Shown: positions 36,472 to 45,646, counted from the first letter of the stretch. The stretch is DNA of 64,000 bases from Microvirgula aerodenitrificans DSM 15089 (GCF_000620105.1 NZ_JHVK01000015.1:1-64000); one strand, 5' to 3'. Made by a program: numbers and translations. The notes: a model not told the origin generated them from the letters alone.

Positions 36472-36523
36472 GGACGGAAGGAAGAAGTTATTCCGTCCAG
36501 CGTGTCATGACGCCATGGCGTCA
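36472..36523 (-). promoter_or_regulatory. Hairpin and 16-bp palindrome upstream of TonB receptor
   Basis: GGACGGAA (36472-36479) and TTCCGTCC (36491-36498) form an 8-bp hairpin ending ten bases before the receptor start. TGACGCCATGGCGTCA (36508-36523) is a perfect 16-bp palindrome further upstream. The gene has no clear Shine-Dalgarno sequence, so the hairpin could control translation; the palindrome looks like a dimeric repressor site. Both roles are inferred. Confidence 0.5.
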
Positions 36524-36567
36524 GGAATCAGAGCTGTCCCAAATTGCGCCGCCAGTGCTGAGTCGGG

Positions 36568-37944
36568 TCAGAACGGCAGCTCGACGTCGGTGGCCTGGCT
36601 CAGCACGCGGCGGAAGTCCGCCTTGATGCGTTCCAGCCCTTCAACGGTGTCGGCCTCGAAGCGCAGCACGATCACCGGCGTGGTGTTCGAGGCGCGCGCC
36701 AGCCCGAAGCCGTCCGGGTATTCAACCCGCAGCCCGTCGATGGTGATGACCTCGTCGGCACCGGTAAAGGTTGCGGTTTTCTGCAGTTGCTCGATCAGCG
36801 CGTAGTGCTCGCCCTCGCGCATCTTCATGTTCAGTTCGGGCGTGCTGATGCTGTTCGGCAGGTTGTTCAGCACCGCGCTGGGATCGTCGACCTCGGACAG
36901 GATCTCCAGCAGCCGGGCGCCGGCATACAGGCCGTCGTCGAAGCCGTACCAGCGTTCCTTGAAGAACACGTGACCGCTCATCTCGCCGGCCAGCAGCGCG
37001 CCGGTTTCCTTCATCTTGCTCTTGATGAAGCTGTGGCCGGTGCGGCTCATCAGCGGCTTGCCGTGCATCTCGCGGATCCACGGTGCAAGCTTGCGGGTCG
37101 ACTTGACGTCATAGATGACCTGGGCGCCGGGATTGCGCGACAGCACGTCGCCGGCGAACAGCATCAACTGGCGGTCCGGGTAAATGATGTTGCCGTCCTT
37201 GGTGACCACGCCCAGCCGGTCGCCGTCGCCGTCGAAGGCCAGGCCAAGTTCGGCATCGGTCGAGGCCAGGGCATGGATCACGTCCTGCAGGTTCTCGGGT
37301 TTGGCCGGGTCGGGATGGTGGTTCGGGAAGGTGCCGTCGACGTCGCAGAACAGTTCGCGAACGCGGCAGTCCAGGCGGCGATACAGCGTCGGCGCGAACG
37401 CGCCGGCGACACCATTGCCGCAGTCAACCACGATATTCATCGGCCGCGACAGCTTGATGTCGCCGGTAATGCGGTCGAGATAGGCCTCGACGATGTCGTG
37501 GGTGCGGTAGCTGCCTTCACCCGTTTCGACGTCGCCGCTCTCAATGCGCTTCAGCAGCTTCTGGATGTCATCGCCGGCCAGCGTGTCACCGGCCAGCATC
37601 ATCTTGAAGCCATTGTATTCGGGGGGATTGTGGCTGCCGGTCACCATGACGCCGGACAGCGTGCCGAGCTCGTGCGCGGCAAAGTACAGCATCGGCGTGG
37701 CCACGCGGCCGACGTCGATGACGTCGACGCCCGCCGCACGCAGGCCGCGGGCCAGCGCATCGGACAGCTCGGGGCCGGACAGGCGACCATCGCGGCCGAC
37801 ACAGACGGCGGCGACATCACGGGCGCGAGCTTCCGAGCCAATTGCCTGCCCGATCTGTTCTGCCATTTCCACTGTCAGTGATTTGCCGACAATGCCGCGG
37901 ATGTCGTAGGCCTTGAAGATTTCCTTGTGGATTTTACGAGGCAT
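36568..37944 (-). CDS. Phosphomannomutase/phosphoglucomutase
   Basis: A 458-residue cytoplasmic phosphohexomutase that interconverts hexose 6- and 1-phosphates for LPS, exopolysaccharide and glycogen precursors. The phospho-serine loop is TGSHNPPEYNG near residue 106. The metal-binding loop is DGDGDR near residue 243, the sugar-specificity loop GEMSGH near residue 325 and the phosphate loop near the C-terminus (RASNTTPVIVLRFEAD). This matches the AlgC/ManB dual-specificity group in length and motifs. It stands upstream of the TonB operon with a 105-bp gap. Confidence 0.94.
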   Translation of the reverse strand: MPRKIHKEIFKAYDIRGIVGKSLTVEMAEQIGQAIGSEARARDVAAVCVGRDGRLSGPELSDALARGLRAAGVDVIDVGRVATPMLYFAAHELGTLSGVMVTGSHNPPEYNGFKMMLAGDTLAGDDIQKLLKRIESGDVETGEGSYRTHDIVEAYLDRITGDIKLSRPMNIVVDCGNGVAGAFAPTLYRRLDCRVRELFCDVDGTFPNHHPDPAKPENLQDVIHALASTDAELGLAFDGDGDRLGVVTKDGNIIYPDRQLMLFAGDVLSRNPGAQVIYDVKSTRKLAPWIREMHGKPLMSRTGHSFIKSKMKETGALLAGEMSGHVFFKERWYGFDDGLYAGARLLEILSEVDDPSAVLNNLPNSISTPELNMKMREGEHYALIEQLQKTATFTGADEVITIDGLRVEYPDGFGLARASNTTPVIVLRFEADTVEGLERIKADFRRVLSQATDVELPF

Positions 37945-37976
37945 GGGAGTCCAGGAAGTGCGTTAACAGCCGCCCA

Positions 37977-39005
37977 TTATGCCGCTAATTCATGGCTGCG
38001 CCGGACGAGTTGGTCAAGTTTTTCCCGGGCTGCGCCGCTGGCCAGTGCTTCGCGCGCCAGTTCGATGCCGGTATCGAACGAGTCGGCAACGCCGGCGGTG
38101 TAGATGGCCGCACCGGCATTCAGGCAGACAATATCGCGCGCCGGACCGGCTTCGTTGTCCAGTACGCGCAGCAGGATTTCCTTCGAGGCGGCGGCGCTGT
38201 CGGCGCGCAGCGCTTCCGCTTCGCACAACTGGAAGCCGTGTTCGCGCGGATCGAACACGTATTCGCGGATCCAGCCGTTTTTGAGCTCGGCGATCTGCGT
38301 CGGCGCCACCAGGCTGATCTCGTCCAGCCGGTCCTGGCCGTAGACCACCAGTGCATGCTCGGCGCCAAGCTGGGCCAGCACCCGGGCCTGGATACCGACC
38401 AGATCCGGGTGGAACACGCCCATCAGCTGGTTCTGTGCGCCGGCCGGGTTGGTCAGCGGGCCGAGGATGTTGAAAATGGTGCGAACACCGAGTTCGCGGC
38501 GGATCGGCGCGACATATTTCATCGCCGTGTGGTGGTTCGGCGCAAACATGAAACCGATGCCGATTTCGTCGATGCAGCGGCCAACCATTTCCGCCGGCAG
38601 CTGCAGGTTGACGCCAAGTGCCTCGATCACGTCGGCACTGCCGGAGCTGGACGACACCGAACGGCCACCGTGCTTGGCCACGCGTGCACCGGCGGCGGCG
38701 GCGACGAAGGTCGAGGTGGTGGAGATATTGAACGTGTGGGCACCGTCGCCACCGGTACCGACAATGTCGATCAGGTGTTCGCGATCGGTGACCGGCACCT
38801 TGAGCGCGAATTCGCGCATGACCGTGGCCGCTGCGGCAATCTCGGACACGCTTTCGACCTTGACCCGCAGCCCGACCAGAATGGCGGCGATCTGCGGCGG
38901 CGTCAGTTCGCCACGCATGATCTGGCGGGTCAGGTCGACCATTTCATCAAAGAACAGTTCATTGCCGTCGATCAGACGGTTCAGCGCTTGCTGGTGGGTA
39001 ATCAT
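37977..39005 (-). CDS. trpD: Anthranilate phosphoribosyltransferase
   Basis: A 342-residue enzyme of tryptophan synthesis that joins anthranilate to PRPP. The PRPP loop [14 protein letters not shown] is near residue 82 and [21 protein letters not shown] near residue 110, both family signatures. The ATG at 39005 is chosen because [14 protein letters not shown] is the normal N-terminus; the frame extends nine codons upstream. It follows trpG with a small secreted-protein gene between them, on the same strand. Confidence 0.96.
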   Translation of the reverse strand: MITHQQALNRLIDGNELFFDEMVDLTRQIMRGELTPPQIAAILVGLRVKVESVSEIAAAATVMREFALKVPVTDREHLIDIVGTGGDGAHTFNISTTSTFVAAAAGARVAKHGGRSVSSSSGSADVIEALGVNLQLPAEMVGRCIDEIGIGFMFAPNHHTAMKYVAPIRRELGVRTIFNILGPLTNPAGAQNQLMGVFHPDLVGIQARVLAQLGAEHALVVYGQDRLDEISLVAPTQIAELKNGWIREYVFDPREHGFQLCEAEALRADSAAASKEILLRVLDNEAGPARDIVCLNAGAAIYTAGVADSFDTGIELAREALASGAAREKLDQLVRRSHELAA

Positions 39006-39019
39006 CGGAAATCCAGGGT

Positions 39020-39427
39020 TCAGTGACCGCACGCCAGCCGCAACGCATTGGCGTCGGGGCGGCCGCTGGCTTTTTCAAGGTCGTTCAGGCAGTTGGCAAT
39101 GGCCGGGCGATTGTCATCACCGGGCGGGGCGCTGCGTATCAGCGGACTGTAGCCCGGCTGGCCGGCGCAGGCAGCCCGGCCCTGCGGCGTATGCGGGTTG
39201 CAGTCGGCCGGTGCATCGGCGGCCGTGCGCGGGGCCGACAGCGCATCCAGGCTGCGGCTCAGTGGCGAGGCCGTGTCCGGCGTCGCCGCGGCAGCGGGGG
39301 CAGGGTCCAGCTGCAGCCTGACGCAATGCCCGCTAACCGGGTCATGCAGCTCGCCGGACGGGCAGGCGGAGGCCAGGGCCGGCGGTGCGCCGAGTACCAG
39401 CACCAGGGCGGACAGGAGGGCGCGCAT
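39020..39427 (-). CDS. Small secreted Cys-containing protein between trpG and trpD
   Basis: A 135-residue protein with a signal peptide (about residues 1-19, ending ALAS). The mature part has six cysteines ([39 protein letters not shown]) and an Ala/Pro linker, suggesting a disulfide-bonded periplasmic protein. Its ATG overlaps the trpG stop by one base (TGATG), so translation is coupled. No family recognised. An exported protein inside a trp gene pair is unusual and may be a lineage-specific insertion. Confidence 0.75.
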   Translation of the reverse strand: MRALLSALVLVLGAPPALASACPSGELHDPVSGHCVRLQLDPAPAAAATPDTASPLSRSLDALSAPRTAADAPADCNPHTPQGRAACAGQPGYSPLIRSAPPGDDNRPAIANCLNDLEKASGRPDANALRLACGH

Positions 39428-39996
39428 CAGCCGAAGGTCTCAAGGAAGTTGCGCAGCATCGCATGGCCGTGCTCGGTCAGGATCGATTCCGGATGGAACT
39501 GCACGCCTTCGATCGGCAGCGTCTTGTGCCGTACGCCCATGATTTCGCCGTCATCGGTCCAGGCCGTGATTTCGAGGCAGTCGGGCAGGGTGTCGCGTTC
39601 GATGACCAGGCTGTGGTAGCGGGTGCAGGTCACCGGATTCGGCAGGCCCCGGAACATGCCGACGTCGTGGTGATGCACCGGCGAGGTCTTGCCGTGCATC
39701 AGCGTCTGCGCGTGAACCACGCGACCGCCATACGCCTGGCCGATGCTCTGGTGACCGAGGCAGACGCCCATGATCGGGATCTCTCCGGCAAAGCGCTGGA
39801 TTGCCGCCACGGAAATGCCGGCTTCGGACGGAGAGCAGGGACCTGGCGACACGACCAGGAACTGTGGTTTTTTCGCCGCGATCTCGTCCAGCGAGATCTC
39901 GTCGTTGCGATGCACCTCGACCTCTTGCCCCAGCTCGCCAAAGTACTGGACGAGGTTGAAGGTAAAGCTGTCGTAGTTGTCGATCATCAGAAGCAT
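39427..39996 (-). CDS. trpG: Anthranilate synthase component II (glutamine amidotransferase)
   Basis: A 189-residue class I amidotransferase that supplies ammonia to TrpE for anthranilate, and often also to PabB for folate. It starts [20 protein letters not shown], the oxyanion strand is [11 protein letters not shown], the nucleophile is in GVCLGHQ (Cys near residue 80), and the His/Glu pair is in GVQFHPES near residue 168. The frame extends four codons upstream of the chosen ATG. trpE is not adjacent in this window. Confidence 0.96.
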   Translation of the reverse strand: MLLMIDNYDSFTFNLVQYFGELGQEVEVHRNDEISLDEIAAKKPQFLVVSPGPCSPSEAGISVAAIQRFAGEIPIMGVCLGHQSIGQAYGGRVVHAQTLMHGKTSPVHHHDVGMFRGLPNPVTCTRYHSLVIERDTLPDCLEITAWTDDGEIMGVRHKTLPIEGVQFHPESILTEHGHAMLRNFLETFG

Positions 39997-40413
39997 ATGC
40001 AGTACCAAAGCCTTATTCTGTCTAGTGTTGCGCCGGCATGCCGCCCGTCCTGTGGGCTGCCCGTTCTGCCGCGAACCGGGCCGGATGCCGGTGGAAGATC
40101 ACCGCCAGCATACCATTGCGTTATATGCCGATGCAGTCTCCACTATCCATTTGTCGACGGCCCCGTCAAGTCGGCGTGGCGGCTGACCGCTCCGCACCGG
40201 TCGGGCGTGCCCGGGCTGCGTCGGAGCGCAGCGGCTCGTCGACTTGCGTGCTCCCGTCGCTGTCGGCCCGCTCTGAGCCGCGGGGCATCGTCAGGCTGTT
40301 TGCCGACGGTTGTCGCGTCTTGCTGCGCGGGCCATCCGGGACCGGATAAAACCGGGCATCCATCCCGGAGAAAACATTCGCGCGACATTCTCCGGCAGCA
40401 GGGCTGACATTTC
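39997..40413. other. Intergenic region upstream of trpG, no gene recognised
   Basis: This is 417 bp between trpG and the small-RNA promoter. Minus-strand frames at 40143-40388 and 40166-40468 have no ribosome sites or recognisable features, and I treat them as chance. The trpG promoter must lie near 40000-40150, where AT content rises. No trp leader peptide with tandem Trp codons was found. Confidence 0.5.
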
Positions 40414-40441
40414 TTGAATCAGGCCGGAACCCTGCTATATT
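40414..40441 (+). promoter_or_regulatory. Sigma-70 promoter with extended -10
   Basis: TTGAAT (40414-40419), a 16-bp spacer and TGCTATATT, which is an extended -10 with TATATT at 40436-40441. This is the best promoter match I see in the window. It points at a short transcript beginning near 40448 that closes in a strong hairpin. Confidence 0.7.
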
Positions 40442-40447
40442 GGGAGT

Positions 40448-40529
40448 GCCCCCGCGTTGAAAACGCATCCGTGGGGACCGGGAAGGCCTCGACTGCGAGC
40501 TGTGCAGTTCGAGGCCTTCCCGTTTTGTT
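40448..40529 (+). ncRNA. Candidate small RNA of about 80 nt with intrinsic terminator
   Basis: It has no open frame. Just downstream of the promoter, CCCC...GGGG (40450-40453 / 40473-40476) encloses a small GCGTT-GAA-AACGC hairpin. A 13-bp stem GGGAAGGCCTCGA (40480-40492) / TCGAGGCCTTCCC (40509-40521) then extends inward by CTGC/GCAG with one bulge, followed by GTTTTGTTTG as terminator tail. The compact promoter-fold-terminator layout is that of a trans-acting sRNA. The exposed CCCCCGCG at the 5' end could pair with ribosome-binding sites. I cannot match it to a named family with confidence. Confidence 0.65.
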
Positions 40530-40546
40530 TGTGCACGGTCCGCCGC

Positions 40547-40804
40547 TTATTCATGCAGCCCCCTCAGCACCACGACACGGCGGCCGGCTTCATTGCTGTC
40601 CTGCCGCCACGGATTGCAGTCACTATCGTCTCTGGTCGGCACCCACTCCGGGCCGCTTGCGCTGCCGACATCGAGAATGACGGAGCCTTCCTGCCCGCCC
40701 GGGGGGCGGAACGTGGCTTTGTTGATGCATACCGGCCGCTGGCCGTGGCCCGCGGCGATCAGGTCTCCAAGTATCTGGTGAAGCCGGGCTACGGTCATCG
40801 GCAT
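40547..40804 (-). CDS. Small hypothetical protein
   Basis: An 85-residue protein, opening MPMTVARLHQILGDLIAAGH then a beta-rich part (PVCINKATFRPP, GSVILDVGSASGP) and a basic end. The layout, an N-terminal helix followed by strands describing property values, recalls small proteins of phage and accessory regions. AAAGGCGG precedes the ATG at 40804; the second in-frame ATG at 40798 overlaps the stop of a possible 21-codon upstream peptide. Convergent with the small RNA. Function unknown. Confidence 0.55.
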   Translation of the reverse strand: MPMTVARLHQILGDLIAAGHGQRPVCINKATFRPPGGQEGSVILDVGSASGPEWVPTRDDSDCNPWRQDSNEAGRRVVVLRGLHE

Positions 40805-41084
40805 GCCAAACCGCCTTTCTGCATGATCTCGCCGTCAATATTGCGCTCCGGGTTCAGCATCGGGCAAACGGGAATCGCGGATCAAAGGTGAGAATGAGTG
40901 TGTTTATGGCCGTGAATGATTATCACCTGACGAATTTTCCATGACATAGCGCTGCAAATCGAATTTCATTATCAATTACCGTGAATGGATCGAATAAACC
41001 ATTCATTCTGCTTTCAGTATTGGCTGGATAGACTTGGAAATGCCCCATGCCATTTTTAACTGAATATCAAACAGAATACAGACC
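40805..41084. other. AT-rich spacer before CDF gene
   Basis: This 280-bp stretch is AT-rich from about 40890 to 41080 and probably carries the CDF gene promoter. No convincing operator or RNA structure is seen. Confidence 0.45.
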
Positions 41085-42062
41085 ATGCATTTTGAAAATA
41101 TCCGCGATGACACCGAAGTTTCCCCCGGGCTGCTGATCGAACGGGCCCGCGTGGCATCCAGGAGCACCTGGGTCAGCGTCGTCGTCAATCTGTGCCTGAC
41201 GCTCGCGCAAGTCGGCGTGGGCATCCTGGCCAGGTCGCAGGGGCTGATTGCCGACGGGATTCACTCGCTGTCGGACCTGGTTGCCGACTTCGTGGTGCTG
41301 TTTGCCAGTCACCACAGCAAGAAGGAGGCGGACGAAGGGCATCCCTATGGTCATCAGCGCTTCGAGACTGCGGCCTCCCTGGTCCTTGGCCTGCTGCTGC
41401 TGGCGGTGGGCGTGGGCATGCTGTGGTCGGCCGTGCGCAAGCTGGAGGCGCCGGAAACCGTGGCCCAGGTGCACATCATTGCACTGTATGCCGCCGGAGG
41501 GGCGTTGCTGGCGAAGGAGCTGCTGTTCCGCTACATGCTGGCGGCTGCGAGGAAAGTGAAGTCCAGCATGCTGGTGGCCAACGCCTGGCATGCCCGCTCC
41601 GATGCGGCGTCTTCACTGGTGGTTGGCATCGGCATTATCGGCAATCTGGCCGGTTACCCGATTCTGGACCCGATTGCCGCCCTGATCGTCGGGCTGATGG
41701 TCGCCAGGATGGGATGGACGTTCGGCTGGAGCGCGCTGCACGACCTCATGGACCATGCGGTGGACGAGCAGGAATTGCAGGCCATCCGGCAGACGCTGAC
41801 CGGAACGCCCGGTGTGCACGATATCCATGATGTCCGTACCCGGAAGATGGGCGACATGATTGTCGTGGACGTCCACATCGAAGTCGATGCCGGCAAGAGC
41901 GTGGCCGAAGGGCACGACATTGCCGTGCTTGCCAGGCAGCGCGTGCTGCAACGCCATCCGGTATTGAACGTGATGACCCATGTGGACCCATGGCGGCCTG
42001 CCTCTCCGCCGGACGTGGAACGGACGCCAGGCCACCCCGATCCGGTCATGGCAACGGAATAG
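41085..42062 (+). CDS. Cation diffusion facilitator (FieF/MamM-like metal exporter)
   Basis: A 325-residue inner-membrane proton-coupled exporter of divalent metals (zinc, iron or similar). Six spans lie in residues 25-210. The metal-site motifs are HSLSDLVADF (span 2) and HARSDAASS (span 5), giving His/Asp pairs. The cytoplasmic C-terminal domain (about residues 215-300) has the CDF fold with the metal-linked HDVRTRKMG and VDVHIEVD. The His-rich linker HHSKKEADEGHPYGHQR between spans 2 and 3 is typical of FieF relatives. The metal cannot be fixed from sequence. Confidence 0.93.
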   Translation: MHFENIRDDTEVSPGLLIERARVASRSTWVSVVVNLCLTLAQVGVGILARSQGLIADGIHSLSDLVADFVVLFASHHSKKEADEGHPYGHQRFETAASLVLGLLLLAVGVGMLWSAVRKLEAPETVAQVHIIALYAAGGALLAKELLFRYMLAAARKVKSSMLVANAWHARSDAASSLVVGIGIIGNLAGYPILDPIAALIVGLMVARMGWTFGWSALHDLMDHAVDEQELQAIRQTLTGTPGVHDIHDVRTRKMGDMIVVDVHIEVDAGKSVAEGHDIAVLARQRVLQRHPVLNVMTHVDPWRPASPPDVERTPGHPDPVMATE

Positions 42063-42143
42063 AATATTGTACTGCTTATGTAAATTGACTATCAATTGTA
42101 AGTGCCATAGGGCTGTGTCATCAGCAAGGAATCAGGTGCGGGA

Positions 42144-42356
42144 ATGAGGCGCTTCAGACAAGGTGAGCGGGTCGTGCATGTGGAGTCGGGTGCCGAACTG
42201 GTCTATCTGGAAAACGCCATCGCGATCGAAGGGTTTTCCTGCCCGGTTCTGTGCGCAGCGCAGGACAGCTATGGGGCCAGGGTTATCGTCGACGAATGCG
42301 ACCTTGAGGCCCGCCCGGTTTCACTGCGGGAACGGCTGTTCAGAAGCACAAAATGA
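42144..42356 (+). CDS. Small hypothetical protein (70 aa)
   Basis: A 70-residue protein with a beta-rich pattern (GERVVHVESGAELVYLENAIAIE) and two cysteines (SCPVLCA). The opening RRFRQGERVVHVESG resembles short beta-barrel YodC-type proteins. No signal peptide. The ribosome site is weak. It stands alone between the CDF gene and a zinc-ribbon protein. Function unknown. Confidence 0.5.
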   Translation: MRRFRQGERVVHVESGAELVYLENAIAIEGFSCPVLCAAQDSYGARVIVDECDLEARPVSLRERLFRSTK

Positions 42357-42507
42357 GGGGCCGGGCGCGTGTCGGGTCCGGCGCCGGCACCATTTCAGCA
42401 TCGCCATGGAAAAACATTTCGCATTGCGGCAAAAAGCGGGAAAAAATTTTCATGGATGGCATAGACTGTAGATGACATACGACTATCCCTCTCTGAAAGG
42501 AATGTCC

Positions 42508-42702
42508 ATGGCTACCCAGCCCAATACTCCCATCGACTGCCCGGTGTGCAAGGGCAGCACCTTCAAGCCTGCGGACAAGGCGGGCAGCTTTGTCTGCACC
42601 CACTGCGGACATCTGCTGAAAGCCGGAGCGATTCGCGAGATCACGCGCGTGCAGGCCGAGAACCTGTTCGCCGGTTTTCTGGGCGGGGCGGTTCGCCATT
42701 GA
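42508..42702 (+). CDS. Small single zinc-ribbon protein (YnfU-like)
   Basis: A 64-residue cytoplasmic protein: one zinc ribbon with CPVCKG (residues 11-16) and CTHCGHL (about 31-37), then a basic helix and a short tail. The ATG at 42508 is favoured because AAAGGA is spaced seven bases before it; the frame opens at 42472. Related short ribbons are widespread in Gammaproteobacteria and Betaproteobacteria, with no defined role. Confidence 0.7.
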   Translation: MATQPNTPIDCPVCKGSTFKPADKAGSFVCTHCGHLLKAGAIREITRVQAENLFAGFLGGAVRH

Positions 42703-42770
42703 TGACAGCGGCCCGGCCTCCCGCAAGGGAGACCGGGCCGTGACGGGCATGCCGGCCGGGATGGCGCTGG

Positions 42771-44396
42771 CTAGACCCTGAACTGGGCGATGGTGGTCAG
42801 CATCCGCTGTGCCTGTTCGTTCAGGTTGGCGGCGGTGGCCGAGTTGTTCTGCGAGCTGGAATGGCTTTCTTCGGCCATCTGCGCCACGCGCTCGATCTGC
42901 TGGGCGATATTGGTGCTGGCCATCGACTGTTCGCGCATCGAGTGCGAGATCTCGGCGATCTGACCGACCGTGCCGCCGGTGCGGTCGAGAATGCGCTGGA
43001 TGGCTTCGGTCGCCTGGTTGGCGGCAGCCATGCCGGTTTCGACCTGGCTCACGACATTCTGCATCGAGGTCACGGTCTGATTCGCATCGCTCTGCATCGA
43101 CGACACGGTGCCGGTGATTTCCTGGGTCGAGATCGCCGTGCGTTCGGCCAGCTTGCGCACCTCGTCGGCGACCACGGCGAAGCCACGGCCGGTTTCGCCG
43201 GCACGGGCGGCTTCGATGGCCGCATTCAGTGCCAGCAGGTTGGTCTGTTCGGCGATGTCCTTGATCACGCCGACCACGGTGCCGATCGACGTGGTCTTTT
43301 CCTTCAGCTGTTCGATCTGGGTGGCCGCGTGTTTGACGCTGTCCGAGGTGCTGCGGATCATGCCGATGGTGTCATTGATGACGGCAGCGCCGATGGCCGC
43401 CTCTTCGCCGGCTTCACGGGCGCTCTGGTCGGCCTGGGCCGAGCGGTCGGCCACATGGTTGACGCTGACCGTCATCTGTTCGACCGCGGCCGACATGCTG
43501 GAGGTCGATTCGCTGACCTGTTCGACCGCCTGTGACATCTGCACCGACGAACTGGCGACTTCCGAGGCATGCCCGCCGACACTCTGGCCGATCCGGGTCA
43601 GCTCGACGAAGCTGGTCTGCAGCATCTGCAGCAACTGGTTGAAGCGTGCGGCGATATGGGCAATCTCGTCCTTGCCGCTGTCGTCGACGCGCAGGGTCAG
43701 ATTGCGTTCGCTGGTGATCTCGGCAATTTTCCGGTCGAGCTGGCTCAGGGTACGCTTGACGCTCAGCGCCACCCACAAGCTGGCACCGGTGATCAATGCC
43801 AGCAGCAGGACACCAAGCGCCATCAGCGCCTGCTTTGCGCTCTGGCCCGCGGCAATCGCATCGCTGCCTGCCTGCGTGCCCTGCTGCTTGTTGAATTCCA
43901 CCATCTTGTCGATGGCGGCGTAGGCCTCGGTGGCGACCGGGGAAACGGTCGACTTGCTGAATTCGAGAGCGGCCGCGCTGCCTTCGGCCGTGCCCTTGTC
44001 GGACAGGGCGAGGAAGGTGTCCATCAGCTGCTGCCACTTTTTCACGGCGGCGATGGTGGCATCGGTATTGGCACGGTCTTCGTCATTGGTGGCCAGCGTG
44101 GCCTTGTAGCTGTCCAGTTCCTTCAGCAGCTGGTCGACGTTTTTCTGGATCTCGGCTTTGGCTTCCTGCTTGCTCGCGGCATCCTGGGCGGCGGTATGCA
44201 GGGCCCCCTGGCGGCGCGCCTCAAGGTAGCGCGTCTTGACTTCTTCCGCCGCGATAATGGATGGCATGGCGTTTTGCGTCGCATCCACAACGTGTCCTTC
44301 CAGCTCGCGCATCTGCATATACAGCGTCCCCAGCATGGTCGTCAGGCCGATCAGGCTGATCAGGGTCATTCCGTACAGTTTGGTCGAGATTTTCAT
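42771..44396 (-). CDS. Methyl-accepting chemotaxis protein, four-helix-bundle sensor
   Basis: A 541-residue chemoreceptor of the Tar-like (4HB_MCP) layout. It has spans at about residues 7-28 and 190-212 enclosing a helical periplasmic sensor, then HAMP (about residues 212-265), and a long signalling coil with the tip [20 protein letters not shown] near residue 372. No C-terminal tether pentapeptide. The periplasmic part lacks a Cache fold, so its ligand class differs from the receptor at 24211. No chemotaxis partner genes in the window. Confidence 0.94.
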   Translation of the reverse strand: MKISTKLYGMTLISLIGLTTMLGTLYMQMRELEGHVVDATQNAMPSIIAAEEVKTRYLEARRQGALHTAAQDAASKQEAKAEIQKNVDQLLKELDSYKATLATNDEDRANTDATIAAVKKWQQLMDTFLALSDKGTAEGSAAALEFSKSTVSPVATEAYAAIDKMVEFNKQQGTQAGSDAIAAGQSAKQALMALGVLLLALITGASLWVALSVKRTLSQLDRKIAEITSERNLTLRVDDSGKDEIAHIAARFNQLLQMLQTSFVELTRIGQSVGGHASEVASSSVQMSQAVEQVSESTSSMSAAVEQMTVSVNHVADRSAQADQSAREAGEEAAIGAAVINDTIGMIRSTSDSVKHAATQIEQLKEKTTSIGTVVGVIKDIAEQTNLLALNAAIEAARAGETGRGFAVVADEVRKLAERTAISTQEITGTVSSMQSDANQTVTSMQNVVSQVETGMAAANQATEAIQRILDRTGGTVGQIAEISHSMREQSMASTNIAQQIERVAQMAEESHSSSQNNSATAANLNEQAQRMLTTIAQFRV

Positions 44397-44910
44397 TCAG
44401 TCACCTTGCAAGTCTATGCGTATCAGGATTGCGAGTGCGGGAGTGGGCCCCCGTCCTCCATGTCACCCGGCGAATGGCGGTTTTCTTGTCACCGGTCTCC
44501 GTCGGCCGGTACGGCCCGGTTCCGATTCGCCGTCTGCTCACTGGTTTATCGGCCTGAACGCGGCAGACAAAACCCTACGTTGAATATTTTTTTTCATCGA
44601 AATGCTTTTGGAATGGCGAAATAAACCTGAATGCCTCAAATCATTGATTTTAAATTGCAAAATTTATGACATTGGCGTGCAGATCTGCGGAGAGATGGAC
44701 AGGAATGCCTTCCTGTTCAGCACCATTCGCACCGGACATCCGATCCGGGCTGATGGAAAGAGAATAATTTTTCATCCGACATCACGTGCGGCGGGCTGAA
44801 TCACCCCTCTGGCCCTGGGCCGGCGTGCCGGTTACCCTTGCATCCGGGCGTTGGTGGCAGCGGTCCGCGCGTGAAACGCGCTGTCCGGATGGAGGCGGGA
44901 GGCGGTGGTG
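44397..44910. other. Intergenic region, mostly AT-rich, no gene called
   Basis: This is a 514-bp spacer, strongly AT-rich at 44575-44675. It contains the chemoreceptor promoter and that of the small membrane protein at 44911. A plus frame at 44602-44799 has no ribosome site or family features and is left out. No repeats or RNA structure stand out. Confidence 0.5.
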
Positions 44911-45135
44911 ATGAGTGGCAAGGAGCGGGTGGTGTCGAAAAGGATGGTGCTGGAAGTCAGCATCGTCATTGCATGCTATCGGCTGGCCCAGTGGCTGCCG
45001 CCCGGCAGCATGCGGGAGATGTGGGTGTTGTTGCTGCGTGGCGTCATCAACGTTGGCACTATCTATTATGTGCTGCTGAACGTTTGCCAGTTCCTGCTGT
45101 GGCTCTATGTGCAGGCAACCCGGGATGAACCGTGA
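44911..45135 (+). CDS. Small membrane protein, unknown
   Basis: A 74-residue protein with a basic N-terminus (MSGKERVVSKRM) and two hydrophobic segments (about residues 10-25 and 45-68) with conserved-looking Trp residues. GGGAGG lies eight bases before the ATG at 44911; GTG codons at 44905 and 44908 are less well placed. It is 12 bp before a lipoprotein gene, so the two may be one unit. Possibly a phage-type holin or accessory membrane peptide, but nothing proves it. Confidence 0.55.
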   Translation: MSGKERVVSKRMVLEVSIVIACYRLAQWLPPGSMREMWVLLLRGVINVGTIYYVLLNVCQFLLWLYVQATRDEP

Positions 45136-45147
45136 ATGGAGGGTGTC

Positions 45148-45396
45148 ATGAACGATTGGCGCAAATGGCCGCTGCTGCTGTCCGTGCTGCTGGGCGGGTG
45201 TGCGGGGATGGCCGCCGAGCAGCAGAAGCCAATGCCGGGGTCGGATCGGGATTCACATGGCTGTATCGGCTCGGCCGGTTATGCGTGGTGCGCGCGAACG
45301 GATCGTTGCGAGCGTCCGTGGGAGCTGGCGCGGAAGCAGGGGCTGGGCGCGGATGCCGCCGCTTTCGACCGCTTCTGCGAGGCGCCACTCGAATAG
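45148..45396 (+). CDS. Small Cys-containing lipoprotein
   Basis: An 82-residue lipoprotein: the signal peptide ends in LLGGC, so Cys near residue 19 is the acylation site. The mature part carries DSHGCIGSAGYAWC, TDRCERPWELA and FCEAP, i.e. four or more cysteines in a small disulfide-type domain with Trp/Pro. Comparable short modules occur on bacterial secreted or host-facing proteins. The ATG at 45148 follows GGAGG; the frame starts 12 bp earlier. Role unknown. Confidence 0.65.
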   Translation: MNDWRKWPLLLSVLLGGCAGMAAEQQKPMPGSDRDSHGCIGSAGYAWCARTDRCERPWELARKQGLGADAAAFDRFCEAPLE

Positions 45397-45430
45397 CTGC
45401 CATCCATGCGGCGGGGGCATGGACGGCCAG

Positions 45431-45455
45431 ATGGCCGCCAGTGACTGGCGGCCAT
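45431..45455. terminator. Bidirectional hairpin between convergent small genes
   Basis: ATGGCCGCCAG-TGA-CTGGCGGCCAT is a perfect 11-bp stem with a 3-nt loop, placed between the convergent lipoprotein gene (ends 45396) and the small minus-strand gene (ends 45458). A short T-run (45464-45468) follows on the plus strand. A terminator role is likely. Confidence 0.6.
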
Positions 45456-45457
45456 TG

Positions 45458-45646
45458 TCATTGCTTTTTCGCCATTTCCGCACGCAGCTGTTCGGCAACC
45501 ACGCGGGTCAGCTCGGTGATGGCATCACTGAAGCTTTCCTGCAGGGCCAGTACGTCATGCTGCCTGGTCAGGACCTCCGTGGCACAGGTTTGCCTGAAGG
45601 CACTTTCGGCGCGTTTGAATTCGTTCAGGGCTCTTTCCAGTGGCAT
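45458..45646 (-). CDS. Small helical protein, unknown
   Basis: A 62-residue protein, largely amphipathic helix, charged and without membrane segment or signal peptide, with one cysteine. A purine-rich AGGAGGA lies upstream of the ATG. It is convergent with the lipoprotein gene across a hairpin. No family recognised. Confidence 0.5.
   Translation of the reverse strand: MPLERALNEFKRAESAFRQTCATEVLTRQHDVLALQESFSDAITELTRVVAEQLRAEMAKKQ

Noticed and set aside
36463-36567. Cobalamin riboswitch upstream of the BtuB-like receptor
   Set aside because: The spacer is only 105 bp and lacks a GCCACTG-type B12 box; only a hairpin and a palindrome are present.
40143-40468. Minus-strand frames upstream of trpG
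   Set aside because: No Shine-Dalgarno sequence, Arg/Pro-rich chance-like composition, and overlap with the sRNA promoter.
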